Shown piece by piece: positions 33,569 through 42,664 of a stretch of DNA of 42,787 nucleotides. The first letter of the stretch is position 1. Each line of letters begins with the position of its first letter. The position numbers and the translations under genes are program-made. Origin of the DNA: Mycobacterium sp. 852002-51163_SCH5372311 (lineage in GTDB: Bacteria; Actinomycetota; Actinomycetes; Mycobacteriales; Mycobacteriaceae); NCBI RefSeq assembly GCF_001667115.1, contig NZ_LZIJ01000021.1, positions 1-42,787 on the forward strand, in the 5' to 3' direction. The notes below the pieces were generated by a model. It was not told where the DNA came from. It worked only from the letters and a program-made list of their open reading frames with translations, and did no database searches.

Positions 33569-33704
33569 GTGAATCGCGGGCTTTGAATGTGAATCCTGGG
33601 CTTTGCGAGTGCAAACTGGGCGGAAATCTATGCCCGGTTCCCGCCCTGGGTGCACACCCAAAGCCATAGGCTCACAACGAAAACCTTAGATTCACACCCG
33701 AACC
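33569..33704. repeat. Bipartite 20-bp-phased inverted repeat element, copy 1
   Basis: Left half: three 20-bp units at 33569, 33589 and 33609 of the form GTGAATCCTGGGCTTTGNNN. Right half: three units at 33653, 33673 and 33693 of the form CACACCCAAAGCCATAGGCT, inverted relative to the left. The centre has GGGCGG (33618) facing CCGCCC (33641). It fills the mgtA-menG gap. A second element of the same design is at 42511. Confidence 0.75.
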
Positions 33705-33727
33705 GAGCTGCGCGTGCGGTCCGCCGG

Positions 33728-34882
33728 TTACGCGGATCGCCGCCAGGAAAGCCGTATCCGCGCGGCCGGCGACATCACCGCCGCGTAGTGGCCGAGCAGC
33801 TCGTCGCAAATGACCGGCCAGCTGCGACCGAGCACGCTTCGCCGCGCGGCAGCTGAGTAGCCGTGCCGTTGGGACATCAGATGGTGCACCGCGGCGGGCA
33901 GGCGTGCCTGAAATTCGTTGACCGGCAACAACAGTCCGGTGCGGCGCGGGGTGACGAGGTCGCGTGGGCCGCCGGCGTCGGGGGCGATCACCGGCAGCCC
34001 CGACGCCAGCGCTTCCTGCACGACTTGGCAAAACGTCTCGTGCTCACCGGTATGCACAAAGACGTCCATGCTGGCATACGCCGCAGCGAGCTCCGCTCCA
34101 TACAACGCACCCGTGAAAAGTGCTGTGGGCATTGCGGATTGCAGCTTTTCCCGATCGATGCCGTCGCCGACGATGACGAGTTGCACCGCGTCGCGCGCCG
34201 CCAGCACGGCCAGCCGCTCGACGTGTTTCTCCGGTGCGAGCCGGCCCACGAAGCCGACAATCGGCTTACCCTCCGGCGACCACCGTCGCCGCAGCGCCTC
34301 GTCCCGCGCAGACGGGGCGAACCGCAGCACGTCGACCCCGCGCGCCCATCGGTGCACACGCGGAACACCGTGGGCAAGAAGCGATTCCATCGTCGCGCTG
34401 GACGGCGCCAAGGTGCGGTCGGCGAGGCCGTGCAGGTGGCGGAACCACGCCCACGCGACGCGGGCCGTCTGGGAACTCAGCGGCAGGCCGTAGCTGGCGA
34501 CGAACCCAGGTACGTCGGTTTGGTACACCGCCACCGTCGGCACCCCCAGCCGGCGAGCCGCGCGCAGCCCGCCATAACCGAGCAGCGCCGGAGACGCCAG
34601 ATGCACCACGTCGGGATTGAATCCGCGCAGCACACCGACGATTCGCGGCGTGGGCACACCGAGCGGCAGTGAGGTCACCTTCGGGAACATCCGGGCCGGT
34701 ACCCGATGGACTCGGACACCGTCGTGAATTCGCGCCGCTCGGGGTTCACCGGGCGGATTGTCAGGCGCGAGGACGAGCGCTTCATGCCCCGTTCGACGCA
34801 GATGCTCGAGTATCCGCAGCACCGAGTTGCTGACGCCGTTCACATTCGGGAGAAACGACTCGGCGACGATTGCAACGCGCAC
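33728..34882 (-). CDS. mgtA: GDP-mannose-dependent alpha-mannosyltransferase
   Basis: 384-aa GT4-family glycosyltransferase with GT-B fold (Rv0557, formerly called PimB). Uses GDP-mannose to mannosylate a glucuronosyl diacylglycerol in M. tuberculosis-type bacteria, giving a lipomannan-like glycolipid precursor; acts at the inner face of the membrane. N-terminal [28 protein letters not shown], nucleotide-sugar domain [15 protein letters not shown], and E-x7-E in [25 protein letters not shown] (about residues 290-314). GTG 34882 starts VRVAIVAES, with GGTGG upstream. The gene follows the DUF3592 gene by 65 bp. The first 20 residues suggest no export signal. Confidence 0.93.
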   Translation of the reverse strand: MRVAIVAESFLPNVNGVSNSVLRILEHLRRTGHEALVLAPDNPPGEPRAARIHDGVRVHRVPARMFPKVTSLPLGVPTPRIVGVLRGFNPDVVHLASPALLGYGGLRAARRLGVPTVAVYQTDVPGFVASYGLPLSSQTARVAWAWFRHLHGLADRTLAPSSATMESLLAHGVPRVHRWARGVDVLRFAPSARDEALRRRWSPEGKPIVGFVGRLAPEKHVERLAVLAARDAVQLVIVGDGIDREKLQSAMPTALFTGALYGAELAAAYASMDVFVHTGEHETFCQVVQEALASGLPVIAPDAGGPRDLVTPRRTGLLLPVNEFQARLPAAVHHLMSQRHGYSAAARRSVLGRSWPVICDELLGHYAAVMSPAARIRLSWRRSA

Positions 34883-34947
34883 GCCACCACAGTCGCAGCG
34901 TCAACTGTCGCCAAGATTGCGGACGGGCATACGGCGCGCGAACTCTC

Positions 34948-35472
34948 TCAGCTCGATTTGCTGGGCGGGCTCGTTGCCTTGTCGCGACGGTCCAGCCGCC
35001 GGTCTATCAGGGCCAGCATGACCAGCGCAGCCGTCGCGGCCAGCCAGCCCACCACGGCGATGGACCCGGCCGGGATGATCGCCAGTCCGGCGTTGCGGTG
35101 TTGCACCCGGACCAGGTTCGGATCGTTCTTGTTGTACTCGACGTAAATCCGCATACCGGCGGCCAGCTCGGATGGATACAGCACCCCGAGCTCGGGCCGA
35201 TAGGTCACGCGCTCAGGCGTGACGAACTCGATGGTGGAGCGCCGCGGCCCGGCGCTGAGCACCTCCGCTTGCGCCACACCCATGTTGTGTTTGATCGCCA
35301 GGTCGTTGCGCCAGGCGCCGGCTACCAGCAACACCGATTGGAGCGTGACCAGACCGGTGACGATCAGGACCGCGATCCGTGCCCAGCGGAGCGCGATCCG
35401 CACCCTGGTCTTCGGCTGCTCGTCAGCGCAGCCGTGAATCAGCATGTGCAGCAGCCGTTTCGGCGACTTCAC
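34948..35472 (-). CDS. DUF3592 membrane protein (Rv0556-like)
   Basis: 174 aa. Two membrane spans, WARIAVLIVTGLVTLQSVLLVAG (about 30-52) and AGLAIIPAGSIAVVGWLAATAALVMLALI (about 128-156), flank an extracytoplasmic beta domain: AQAEVLSAGPRRSTIEFVTPERVTYRP, GVLYPSELAAGMRIYVEYNKNDPNLVRV. The phrase V-E-Y-x-x-x-x-P-x-x-x-R-V is the DUF3592 hallmark. The C-terminal tail is basic (DRRLDRRDKATSP). Function unknown. GTG 35472 is 8 bp downstream of the menD stop with GAGGG before it, so it is in the menD transcript. Conserved in this position in M. tuberculosis. Confidence 0.88.
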   Translation of the reverse strand: MKSPKRLLHMLIHGCADEQPKTRVRIALRWARIAVLIVTGLVTLQSVLLVAGAWRNDLAIKHNMGVAQAEVLSAGPRRSTIEFVTPERVTYRPELGVLYPSELAAGMRIYVEYNKNDPNLVRVQHRNAGLAIIPAGSIAVVGWLAATAALVMLALIDRRLDRRDKATSPPSKSS

Positions 35473-35479
35473 GCGGCCC

Positions 35480-37129
35480 TCATAGCGCCGCCTTGATGGC
35501 TGCGTGCAGCCCGCGCAGCGAGGACCGGTCAGCCTTGACTTCCAGCACCCGCATGCCCGCGGCAGGTTCGTCCAGGGCCGTTGCCAGCTCGTCGACCTCG
35601 ATCTGCCGGCTGTCCACGTGGTAGGCACGGCACAACGCGCCGACGTCGACGTCGTGTGGGGTGCCGAAGACCCGTGACGACACGTCGGAGAACCTGGGAT
35701 CGCCCTGCTCCAGCAGCTCGAAGATGCCGCCGCCGTTGTCGTTGGACACCACGATCGTCAGGTGGGCCGGTGTCGGTTCGGTGGGGCCGATCAGCAGCCC
35801 GGAGCTGTCGTGGACGAAGGTCAGGTCACCGATCAGGGCGATGGTGCGCGCGGGGTTGCCGGTGCGTTCATGGGCCAAAGCCGCCCCGATCGCGGTGGAC
35901 ACCGTGCCGTCGATGCCTGCCACGCCGCGGTTGGACCGCACCAGGATGCCGTCAGTCTTGAGGCCGACCAGCGCCGCATCGCGTACCGGGTTGGACGCCC
36001 CGAGCACCAGCTGATCACCGGGCCGAAGCGCGTCGGCGACCGCGGCCGCCACGTGCAGGCCGGTGGTCAGCGGGTGGGCGGCGAGTTGGCCCCGAACCGC
36101 CGATATGGCGTGCTGATTCATCTCGGCGCACCGGCGCAGCCATGCCGGGTGCGGCATCCCGGTAACGACCGCCCGTGTGCCGGTGGCCTGCGAGTTGCCC
36201 GAGACGTCCGGCCAGCGCGGCCCGGTGGTCAGCGCGTACACGGGCACTTTGGGGTCGGCGAGCAGCGCCGATACGGGCCGGTGCAGCGTCGGGCGGCCCA
36301 GCATGATCACCTGTCTGGGGCGCAGCAGTGTCAGCGCCAGCGGGTGCAGGGGGTTCCCGCCACCTTGCGGCGAGGGCGCCGTCGGCTCGGCGACGGTGGG
36401 CAATTCGGCGAGGTTGGGGTGCACGCCTGCGCCGTGTCCGGCGATGACGACGGTGTCGGCCGACAGGTCGATGTCCAGCGGCTGGTCGAAGCTGACCGGG
36501 GGCGTATGTGTCCACGGCTTGCCGCCCGGCCGGCCCGGCGGGATCACCGCGCCGTGCGGTTCGCGATCGGGCACCAGCGGTTCGCGCAGCGGGATGTCGA
36601 AGTGCACGGGGCCGGCGTTGGCGCTCCGAGCGCCGGTGGCCGCCACCAGAACTCGGCAGGTGGCCGACCGCCAGGTCGCGTTGAGGGCATCCAGCCGCTC
36701 GGGGGCATCCTCCGCCAGACCCAGGCTGATGGTGGCGCGAACCTGCGTGCCGAAGTAGCCCAGCTGCTCCATGGTCTGGTTGGCCCCGGTACCGAGCAAC
36801 TCGTAGGGCCGGTTGGCCGACAGCACGATCAGCGGCACCCGCGCGTAGTTGGCCTCCACCACCGCCGGGCCCAGATTGGCCACGGCGGTGCCCGACGTCA
36901 TCGCGACACAGACCGGCGCGCCGGCGGCGATCGCCAGCCCGATGGCCAGATAGCCCGCGGTGCGTTCGTCGATGCGGACGTGCAACCGGATCCGGCCGGA
37001 CCTGTCGGCGTCCTGCAGCGCGAATGCCAGCGGGGCGTTCCGTGAGCCCGGGCACAGCACCACGTCTCGGACGCCGCCGCGGATCAGCTCGTCGACGACG
37101 ACGCGGGCCTGTGTCGTCGATGGGTTCAC
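35480..37129 (-). CDS. menD: SEPHCHC synthase (menaquinone biosynthesis)
   Basis: 549 aa; ThDP-dependent enzyme that joins 2-oxoglutarate and isochorismate to form SEPHCHC, the committed menaquinone step. N-terminal PYR domain: [16 protein letters not shown] and the catalytic Glu in [15 protein letters not shown] (about residue 55), [18 protein letters not shown]-terminal PP domain: [15 protein letters not shown] and [17 protein letters not shown], the GDxx-NDN ThDP/Mg motif. Matches Rv0555 (about 554 aa). GTG start at 37129. It follows bpoC by 206 bp containing a 20-bp tandem duplication, and precedes the DUF3592 gene. Confidence 0.96.
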   Translation of the reverse strand: MNPSTTQARVVVDELIRGGVRDVVLCPGSRNAPLAFALQDADRSGRIRLHVRIDERTAGYLAIGLAIAAGAPVCVAMTSGTAVANLGPAVVEANYARVPLIVLSANRPYELLGTGANQTMEQLGYFGTQVRATISLGLAEDAPERLDALNATWRSATCRVLVAATGARSANAGPVHFDIPLREPLVPDREPHGAVIPPGRPGGKPWTHTPPVSFDQPLDIDLSADTVVIAGHGAGVHPNLAELPTVAEPTAPSPQGGGNPLHPLALTLLRPRQVIMLGRPTLHRPVSALLADPKVPVYALTTGPRWPDVSGNSQATGTRAVVTGMPHPAWLRRCAEMNQHAISAVRGQLAAHPLTTGLHVAAAVADALRPGDQLVLGASNPVRDAALVGLKTDGILVRSNRGVAGIDGTVSTAIGAALAHERTGNPARTIALIGDLTFVHDSSGLLIGPTEPTPAHLTIVVSNDNGGGIFELLEQGDPRFSDVSSRVFGTPHDVDVGALCRAYHVDSRQIEVDELATALDEPAAGMRVLEVKADRSSLRGLHAAIKAAL

Positions 37130-37223
37130 CAGTACAGGGTGTCACAATCGCCGCCTAGGCCGGCAACCTCGCCACATCCGTCACACCAGCCTCAGCGACC
37201 GACTGTTTTCAGCTGATGACGAG

Positions 37224-37263
37224 CGGTAGTGGCGCCGAGTCTGCGGTAGTGGCGCCGAGTCTG
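37224..37263. repeat. 20-bp tandem duplication in the bpoC-menD gap
   Basis: CGGTAGTGGCGCCGAGTCTG occurs twice without spacer (37224-37243 and 37244-37263), and CGGT begins a third copy. GGCGCC in each unit is palindromic. It lies between bpoC and menD and could vary in copy number. Confidence 0.8.
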
Positions 37264-37335
37264 CGGTGAGGGCCTGCGGACGATGCCGTGACTAGCCCTG
37301 GACGCAGGCTCGGTGCCGGCCGCAGAGACCGGCCG

Positions 37336-38124
37336 TCAGGCCGTCGTGCTCGCGAAGAACCGGAGTGCCGCGGCGTTGACGGTGTCCGGCCGTTCGAAGA
37401 ACCCGAGGTGACCGGTATCAGGAATATGCAGGTAGCGGCCACTGGGCATGGCGTCGGCGACCTCGCGGCCGAGATGCGCCGGCGTCACCACGTCGTCGGC
37501 GAAACCGATGACCAGCACCGGCGCGCTGACGTTGCCGTAGGCGGGCAACCGATTCGTCGTCGGAGCGACCTCGAGTTGGCACCGCGATCCCGGTGTGGGT
37601 TTGATCGGCCACATGGTGAACATGCCGATCCAATCGGCGACGACATTGTCGTCATTGAGCGTCTTGGGCGAAAAGTTTTCCAGCAAGCGATATTTCGCGT
37701 CGGCCGTGGGGGGTAGCAGGGTGCCGGAGTCATAGAGCTCGGCCTCGGCCTCATGGAAGAACTGGCGGGTGCGGTCCAGGCGGCCCCGGGTGGCCATCAA
37801 CACGGCCGAACTCACCAACTCTGGCCGCTCCACCATGAGCTCCTGGGCGATGTACGAGCCCATCGAGACGGCAACGATGCGCGCGGGCGCGATGCCCAGG
37901 GATTCGATCAGCGCCGCGGTGTCGGCGACCATGGTTTGCGTGGTGAAACCTTCGGCGTTCTCGGTGGCGCCGACGCCGCGGTTGTCGAAGGTGATGCAGC
38001 GGTATCCCGCCGCCAGGAATGCCGGGACCTGATGTGGTTGCCAGGTGCGTCCAAGGCCGCCGTGGCCGGCGATAAAGACAACCGGCTCGCCGGTCCCCTT
38101 GTCGTCATAAGCCAGGTTGATCAC
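37336..38124 (-). CDS. bpoC: Alpha/beta hydrolase BpoC
   Basis: 262 aa from GTG 38124, the length of Rv0554. Cofactor-free haloperoxidase/esterase-like fold. N-terminal INLAYDDKGTGEPVVFIAGHGG, nucleophile elbow AVSMGSYIAQELM (Ser about residue 88; the usual first Gly of GxSxG is Ala here), acid Asp in IGFADDVVTPAHL, and His in DTGHLGFFERPD. Lying between menC and menD it occupies the place of menH (SHCHC synthase) in some other bacteria, but that activity is not shown for it. GTGA overlap with the menC stop (4 bp) implies translational coupling. Confidence 0.92.
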   Translation of the reverse strand: MINLAYDDKGTGEPVVFIAGHGGLGRTWQPHQVPAFLAAGYRCITFDNRGVGATENAEGFTTQTMVADTAALIESLGIAPARIVAVSMGSYIAQELMVERPELVSSAVLMATRGRLDRTRQFFHEAEAELYDSGTLLPPTADAKYRLLENFSPKTLNDDNVVADWIGMFTMWPIKPTPGSRCQLEVAPTTNRLPAYGNVSAPVLVIGFADDVVTPAHLGREVADAMPSGRYLHIPDTGHLGFFERPDTVNAAALRFFASTTA

Positions 38125-39098
38125 CCGAACGACGGTACAAGCAACGGATAGCAGGCCTTGACCCGGTCGATCCACCACTGCCGTCGCTCCTCGGGTGCGG
38201 CCAGCGCGTGCAGGCGCTCGGGGTCGGGTACCACCGGCCGCACCGGCAGGTTGCCGTCGACCGGGATTGCGACGTCTGCCACGTCATCCAAGAACAACCC
38301 GCCGGTGCCCAACCCGCAGGCATGGCGCAGGTCGGGCAGGGCCGCTGCGGCGGCCAGCCCGCCGGCGATGCCGACCGCCGAATCGAGCGCGCTGGACACC
38401 ACTACCGGGATGTCAATCTGCGCGGCGATGTCGAGCAGAGCCGAAACACCGCCCAGCGGAGCGACTTTCAGCACCGCGATGTCGGCGGCGCCGGCGCGGA
38501 CCACGGCCAGCGGGTCGTCGGCCTTGCGGATGCTTTCGTCGGCCGCGATCGGCACGTCTGGCATGTCTGGCCGCCTGCGCAGCTCGGCCAGCTCCGGCAC
38601 GGTGGCGCAGGGTTGCTCGATGTACTCCAGCGGCCCGTCGGCGGTCAGGGCGGCGGCGGCCTCGACTGCCTCCTCGACGCTCCAGCCGCCGTTGGCGTCC
38701 ACGCGCACGGTGGCGATCGATTCCCGAACGGCGTTGACCCGCTCGACGTCGTCGGCCAGCCGTTGTCCCGGCTCGGCGACTTTCACCTTGGCGGTGCGGG
38801 CGCCGGGAAACCGGGCCAGCACCTCGCTCACCTGGGCGGCGGCGACGGCGGGCACGGTGGCGTTGATCGGGATCTGGTCGCGTAGGGGCGGCGGCAGGCG
38901 CTGATAAGCGGCCTCGATGCCCGCCGCGAGCCAGTGCGCGGCCTCGGCCGGTCCGTATTCGACGAATGCCCCGAACTCGCCCCAGCCGGCCGGACCGTCG
39001 ATCAGCGCGATCTCGCGGGTGGTGATGCCGCGAAATTGCATGCGCATCGGCAATGCCACCACGTGCAGGCGGTCCAGCAGGTCCAGCAGGTCGGGCAT
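38121..39098 (-). CDS. menC: o-Succinylbenzoate synthase
   Basis: 325 aa, enolase superfamily. Dehydrates SHCHC to o-succinylbenzoate in menaquinone synthesis. Catalytic features: K-x-K motif TAKVKVAEP (about residues 110-118), metal ligands Asp (VRVDANGGW), Glu (YIEQPC) and Asp (IAADESIR), and the second-side Lys in VLKVAPLGG. ATG 39098 begins MPDLLDLLDRLHVVALPM and overlaps the amidohydrolase stop by 1 nt (TGATG). Corresponds to Rv0553. The order amidohydrolase-menC-bpoC-menD is that of M. tuberculosis. Confidence 0.95.
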   Translation of the reverse strand: MPDLLDLLDRLHVVALPMRMQFRGITTREIALIDGPAGWGEFGAFVEYGPAEAAHWLAAGIEAAYQRLPPPLRDQIPINATVPAVAAAQVSEVLARFPGARTAKVKVAEPGQRLADDVERVNAVRESIATVRVDANGGWSVEEAVEAAAALTADGPLEYIEQPCATVPELAELRRRPDMPDVPIAADESIRKADDPLAVVRAGAADIAVLKVAPLGGVSALLDIAAQIDIPVVVSSALDSAVGIAGGLAAAAALPDLRHACGLGTGGLFLDDVADVAIPVDGNLPVRPVVPDPERLHALAAPEERRQWWIDRVKACYPLLVPSFG

Positions 39099-40702
39099 CA
39101 CCGACGGTAAACCTGGCGCCCCGCCAAGAACGTCGCCCGCACGTCGAGGTCGGCGATGTGCTCCGGGGGCACCGCGCGCGGATCGGCCGAGAGCACCACC
39201 AGGTCCGCGTACTTGCCGACCTCGAGCGAGCCGATGATGTCGTCGGCGAACAGCTGCCACGCGGCGTCGATGGTCTGCGCGCGGATGGCCTGCTCGACGG
39301 TCAGCCGTTCCTCGGGCGCCAGCACCCGCCCGCTGGGCGCGGCGCGTGTTGCGGCCACGCTGATGTTGCGCAGCGGCTCCTCGGGGGTGACCGGCGGGTC
39401 GTTGTGCAGCGAGATGCGCATGCCCGCCGCGACCGCGGAACCCGCTGGCATCCAACGAGATCCGTGTTCGGGTCCGAACAATCCGTCGACGATGATGTCA
39501 CCCCAGTAGTGGATCTGGTCGACGAAAATGCTGCACGTGACACCGAGTTCGACGGCACGCTGGATCTGGTCCGCCCGGATCGCGCCGACATGTTCGAGCC
39601 TCAGCCGGTGATCGTCGCGGGGATGCCGGCGCAGCGCCTCTTCGTAGACGTCGAGGATGGTGTCGACGCCGGCGTCGCCCTGTACGTGACATGCCATCGG
39701 CCAGCCCAGCGGGAAGTAGGCGCCGACAATTTCGTGCAGTTGTTCGGCGGTGTAGTTGGCGCATCCGCACGAGCCGGGCTGTATGCCGCTGATGCGGGTG
39801 GCTTCGGTGTCCAGGTAGGGAAACGACAGCGCGATGTTGCCGATCCACGGTGAGCCGTCCACCCAGATCTTGATCCCCACCTGTCGCAGCATGTCGTCAC
39901 CTTGGCCCGGTGCGGCGTCGGTGCGCATCTGCGGGTTGGAGATTTCGTAGGTGCGCAGCCGGACGGTCAAATCACTGCGCACCTGCTCCACCAGGGGCTT
40001 GAAGTTCGGGTCGAATGCCATCTCCGAGCAGGTGGTCAGCCCGGCCCGGTTGAGCCGGGCGCACTCGGCGCGCAGCATCCCCGGGTAGTCGCCCGGCTGT
40101 ATCGCGCCCGCCAACAGCGGGAACACGGCACCGGTCTCCTCGGCGGTGCCGTCCAGCTCGCCGTGCGCGTCACGCCCGAACTTGGCTCCCTTGGGGTCCG
40201 GGGTGTCACGGGTCAAGCCGGCGCGCCGGGCGGCGTGTGTGTTGAAAAATGCCTTATGACCGGAGTTGTGCATGATTACCAGCGGCCCGTCCGGTGCGAC
40301 CTCGTCAAGCCAGGCCAGCGTTGGCTGCGGAAGCCCGCTCTGCAGCAGCGGATCCCAGCCGTTGAGGTATGCGCCATCGGATCCGCGGCGCGCAACCTCG
40401 CGATGTACCGCCCTGACGACGTCGTCGGCGCTGCGCAGGGTGACCGGCCGGATGTCGACGAGCCGGTCGGACAGCGCAATGGCCTCCATCAGCGGATGTC
40501 CGTGTGCCTCAACGAATCCCGGCATCACGCAGCCGTCACCGATATCGATGGTCTCGGTACCGTCGCCAATGAGCCGGTCGATTTCAGACCGGCCGCCCAC
40601 GGCGACGATGCGGCCGTCGGAGATGGCGAGCGCTTCGGCGGTGGGGCGGGTCTGGTCGACGGTCAAGACGGTTCCGGTGATCACGAGATCTGCCACGGTC
40701 AT
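39098..40702 (-). CDS. Amidohydrolase 3 family metal-dependent hydrolase (Rv0552-like)
   Basis: 534 aa, YtcJ-like amidohydrolase. N-terminal beta sandwich (LVITGTVLTVDQTRPTAEALAISDGRIVAVG), then the metal motif PGFVEAHGHPLMEAIAL (HxH, about residues 60-75), LIHNSGHKAFFN-like IMHNSGHKAFFN, KIWVDGSPWIGN (candidate bridging Lys region), MACHVQGDAG, RLEHVGAI and HNDPPV (metal Asp). Predicted to hydrolyse a cyclic or linear amide or carbamate; the substrate is unknown and its link to menaquinone synthesis is positional. ATG 40702 has TACGAT 8 nt upstream. Head of the operon with menC and bpoC, divergent from fadD8 (65 bp). Confidence 0.9.
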   Translation of the reverse strand: MTVADLVITGTVLTVDQTRPTAEALAISDGRIVAVGGRSEIDRLIGDGTETIDIGDGCVMPGFVEAHGHPLMEAIALSDRLVDIRPVTLRSADDVVRAVHREVARRGSDGAYLNGWDPLLQSGLPQPTLAWLDEVAPDGPLVIMHNSGHKAFFNTHAARRAGLTRDTPDPKGAKFGRDAHGELDGTAEETGAVFPLLAGAIQPGDYPGMLRAECARLNRAGLTTCSEMAFDPNFKPLVEQVRSDLTVRLRTYEISNPQMRTDAAPGQGDDMLRQVGIKIWVDGSPWIGNIALSFPYLDTEATRISGIQPGSCGCANYTAEQLHEIVGAYFPLGWPMACHVQGDAGVDTILDVYEEALRRHPRDDHRLRLEHVGAIRADQIQRAVELGVTCSIFVDQIHYWGDIIVDGLFGPEHGSRWMPAGSAVAAGMRISLHNDPPVTPEEPLRNISVAATRAAPSGRVLAPEERLTVEQAIRAQTIDAAWQLFADDIIGSLEVGKYADLVVLSADPRAVPPEHIADLDVRATFLAGRQVYRR

Positions 40703-40710
40703 GTCCAGGG

Positions 40711-40716
40711 ATCGTA
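40711..40716 (-). promoter_or_regulatory. -10 hexamer before the amidohydrolase-menC-bpoC operon
   Basis: Minus-strand TACGAT (40716 to 40711) ends 8 nt before the ATG at 40702. With the fadD8 hexamer 40 bp away it forms a compact divergent promoter region. Confidence 0.4.
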
Positions 40717-40755
40717 CTGATCGAGGGCACGATGCGGCCGAACTGCAACACGTTC

Positions 40756-40761
40756 TAGTCT
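40756..40761 (+). promoter_or_regulatory. -10 hexamer before fadD8
   Basis: TAGTCT ends 6 nt before the fadD8 ATG at 40768, consistent with a leaderless transcript. No ribosome binding site is visible. Confidence 0.4.
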
Positions 40762-40767
40762 TGCGAC

Positions 40768-42369
40768 ATGACCGACGAGCTGTTGCGCAACCCGACCCAC
40801 AACGGCCACCTGCTGGTGGGCGCGCTCAAGCGACACAAGAACAAGCCGGTGCTGTTCCTCGGCGACACCACCCTGACCGGTGGTCGGCTGGCCGACCGGA
40901 TCAGCCAGTACATCCAGGCGTTCGAGGCGCTGGGGGCCGGGACCGGCGTGGCGGTCGGGCTGCTGTCGCTCAACCGTCCCGAAGTGCTGATGATCATCGG
41001 CGCCGGACAAGCCCGGGGTTATCGGCGCACCGCGTTGCACCCACTGGGCTCGCTGGACGATCACGCCTATGTGCTCAACGACGCCGGCATCAGCTCGCTG
41101 ATCATCGACCCCAACCCGATGTTCGTCGAGCGCGCGCTGGGCCTGCTGGAGAAGGTGGACTCGCTCAAGCAGATCCTGACGATCGGGCCGGTGCCCGAGG
41201 CGCTGCGTGGGGTGGCGGTGGACCTGTCCGCCGAAGCCGCCAGGTATGAGCCGCAGCCGCTGGTGGCCGCCGACCTGCCACCGGATCAGGTGATCGGCCT
41301 GACCTACACCGGCGGTACCACCGGAAAGCCCAAGGGCGTGATGGGCACCGCGCAATCGATCTCCACGATGACGATGATTCAGCTCTCCGAATGGGAATGG
41401 CCGGAGCAGCCTAGGTTCTTGATGATCACTCCGTTGTCGCACGCCGGAGCGGCTTATTTCGTGCCGACGCTGATCAAGGGCGGCGAAATGTACGTGCTGC
41501 CCAAGTTCGATCCGGCCGAAGTGTTGAAAACCATTGAGGAGAAGCGCATTACGGCTACATTCGTGGTGCCCTCGATGTTGTATGCGCTGATGGACCACCC
41601 AGATTCGCGCACCCGGGACCTGTCGTCACTGGAGACGGTGTATTACGGTGCGTCGGCGATCAACCCGGTGCGGCTGGCCGAGGCGATCAGCCGGTTCGGC
41701 AAGATCTTCGCCCAGAACTACGGGCAATCCGAAGCGCCGATGGCCATCACCTACCTGGCCAAGGGCGACCACGACGAGAAGCGGCTGACCTCGTGCGGCC
41801 GGCCGACGCTGTTCGCGCGCGTCGCCCTGCTGGACGAGGACGGCAAACCGGTACCTCAGGGAGAACCAGGTGAAATCTGCGTCAGCGGACCGTTATTGGC
41901 CGGCGGTTACTGGAATCTGCCTGACGAGACTTCGCGGACTTTCAGAGACGGCTGGCTGCACACCGGCGATATGGCCCGCGAGGACGAGGACGGCTTCTAC
42001 TACATCGTCGACCGGGTCAAGGACATGATTGTCACCGGCGGCTTCAACGTGTTCCCGCGCGAGGTCGAAGACGTGGTGGCCGAGCATCCCGCGGTGGCGC
42101 AGGTGTGCGTGGTCGGCGCGCCGGACGACAAGTGGGGCGAGGCCGTCACCGCGGTGGTGGTACTGCGTCCCGACGCGGCCCGCGACGACGCCGCGGTCGA
42201 GGCGATGACCGCCGAGATCCAGGCCGCGGTCAAGGACCGCAAGGGCTCGGTGCAGGCGCCCAAGCGGGTGGTGATCGTCGAGTCGCTGCCGCTGACCGGG
42301 CTGGGCAAGCCGGACAAGAAGGCCGTGCGAGCACAGTTCTGGGAAGGCGCCGAGCGCGCCGTCGGCTGA
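40768..42369 (+). CDS. fadD8: Fatty-acid--CoA/AMP ligase FadD8
   Basis: 533-aa ANL-superfamily acyl-CoA synthetase (Rv0551c), activating a carboxylic acid to acyl-AMP and then acyl-CoA. P-loop YTGGTTGKPKG (about residues 177-187), A5 motif QNYGQSEAPM, ATP/ribose motif WLHTGDMAREDEDGFYYIVDR (about 398-418), hinge KDMIVTGGFNVFPREVE and catalytic C-terminal Lys in LTGLGKPDKK (about 515). Substrate chain length cannot be inferred. ATG 40768 gives MTDELLRNP; the M. tuberculosis protein is annotated longer, so an extended start is possible but would run into the divergent gene. Divergent from the amidohydrolase-menC operon. Confidence 0.93.
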   Translation: MTDELLRNPTHNGHLLVGALKRHKNKPVLFLGDTTLTGGRLADRISQYIQAFEALGAGTGVAVGLLSLNRPEVLMIIGAGQARGYRRTALHPLGSLDDHAYVLNDAGISSLIIDPNPMFVERALGLLEKVDSLKQILTIGPVPEALRGVAVDLSAEAARYEPQPLVAADLPPDQVIGLTYTGGTTGKPKGVMGTAQSISTMTMIQLSEWEWPEQPRFLMITPLSHAGAAYFVPTLIKGGEMYVLPKFDPAEVLKTIEEKRITATFVVPSMLYALMDHPDSRTRDLSSLETVYYGASAINPVRLAEAISRFGKIFAQNYGQSEAPMAITYLAKGDHDEKRLTSCGRPTLFARVALLDEDGKPVPQGEPGEICVSGPLLAGGYWNLPDETSRTFRDGWLHTGDMAREDEDGFYYIVDRVKDMIVTGGFNVFPREVEDVVAEHPAVAQVCVVGAPDDKWGEAVTAVVVLRPDAARDDAAVEAMTAEIQAAVKDRKGSVQAPKRVVIVESLPLTGLGKPDKKAVRAQFWEGAERAVG

Positions 42370-42510
42370 GTTTGCGAGTAGTCCGCCCGCGTGCCGGCGA
42401 ACGTGCTGGCCGAGCGTTCATCGTAAGTCCCACGCGTTACGAGTTGTCGCAGTTTCCCGTTTGCCTGTTTCGAAGCGACAACCGTTGCGTGCCAAGGGCT
42501 GTCGCGAATT

Positions 42511-42664
42511 TGAGTGTGAATTGACGGCGTTGAGCGTGAACTGACGGCGTTGAGCGTGAAGTGACGGCTTTCCGGGTGAACATGCGGCGGGGATCGTCGC
42601 GAATTTCCGCCCTGGCTTCACACCCAAAGCCCTGGCTTCACCGCCAAAGCCCTGGCTTCACACC
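42511..42664. repeat. Bipartite 20-bp-phased inverted repeat element, copy 2
   Basis: Left half: units at 42511, 42531 and 42551 (for example TGAGCGTGAACTGACGGCGT) plus a degenerate fourth to 42590. Right half: units at 42619, 42639 and partly 42659 of the form CACACCCAAAGCCCTGGCTT. The right units are the inverse complement of the left consensus GTGAA-n5-GGC-n-TTGA. The centre again ends in TTTCCGCC. It lies in the 418-bp stretch after fadD8, where no gene is seen. Confidence 0.75.

Noticed and set aside
33569..33704. 20-bp repeats considered as a CRISPR array
   Set aside because: Units are contiguous with no unique spacers, the two halves are inverted, and no cas genes are present.
35762..37045. 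427-aa plus-strand open frame
   Set aside because: Antisense to menD, composition Gly/Arg/His-rich, no domains; a high-GC shadow frame.
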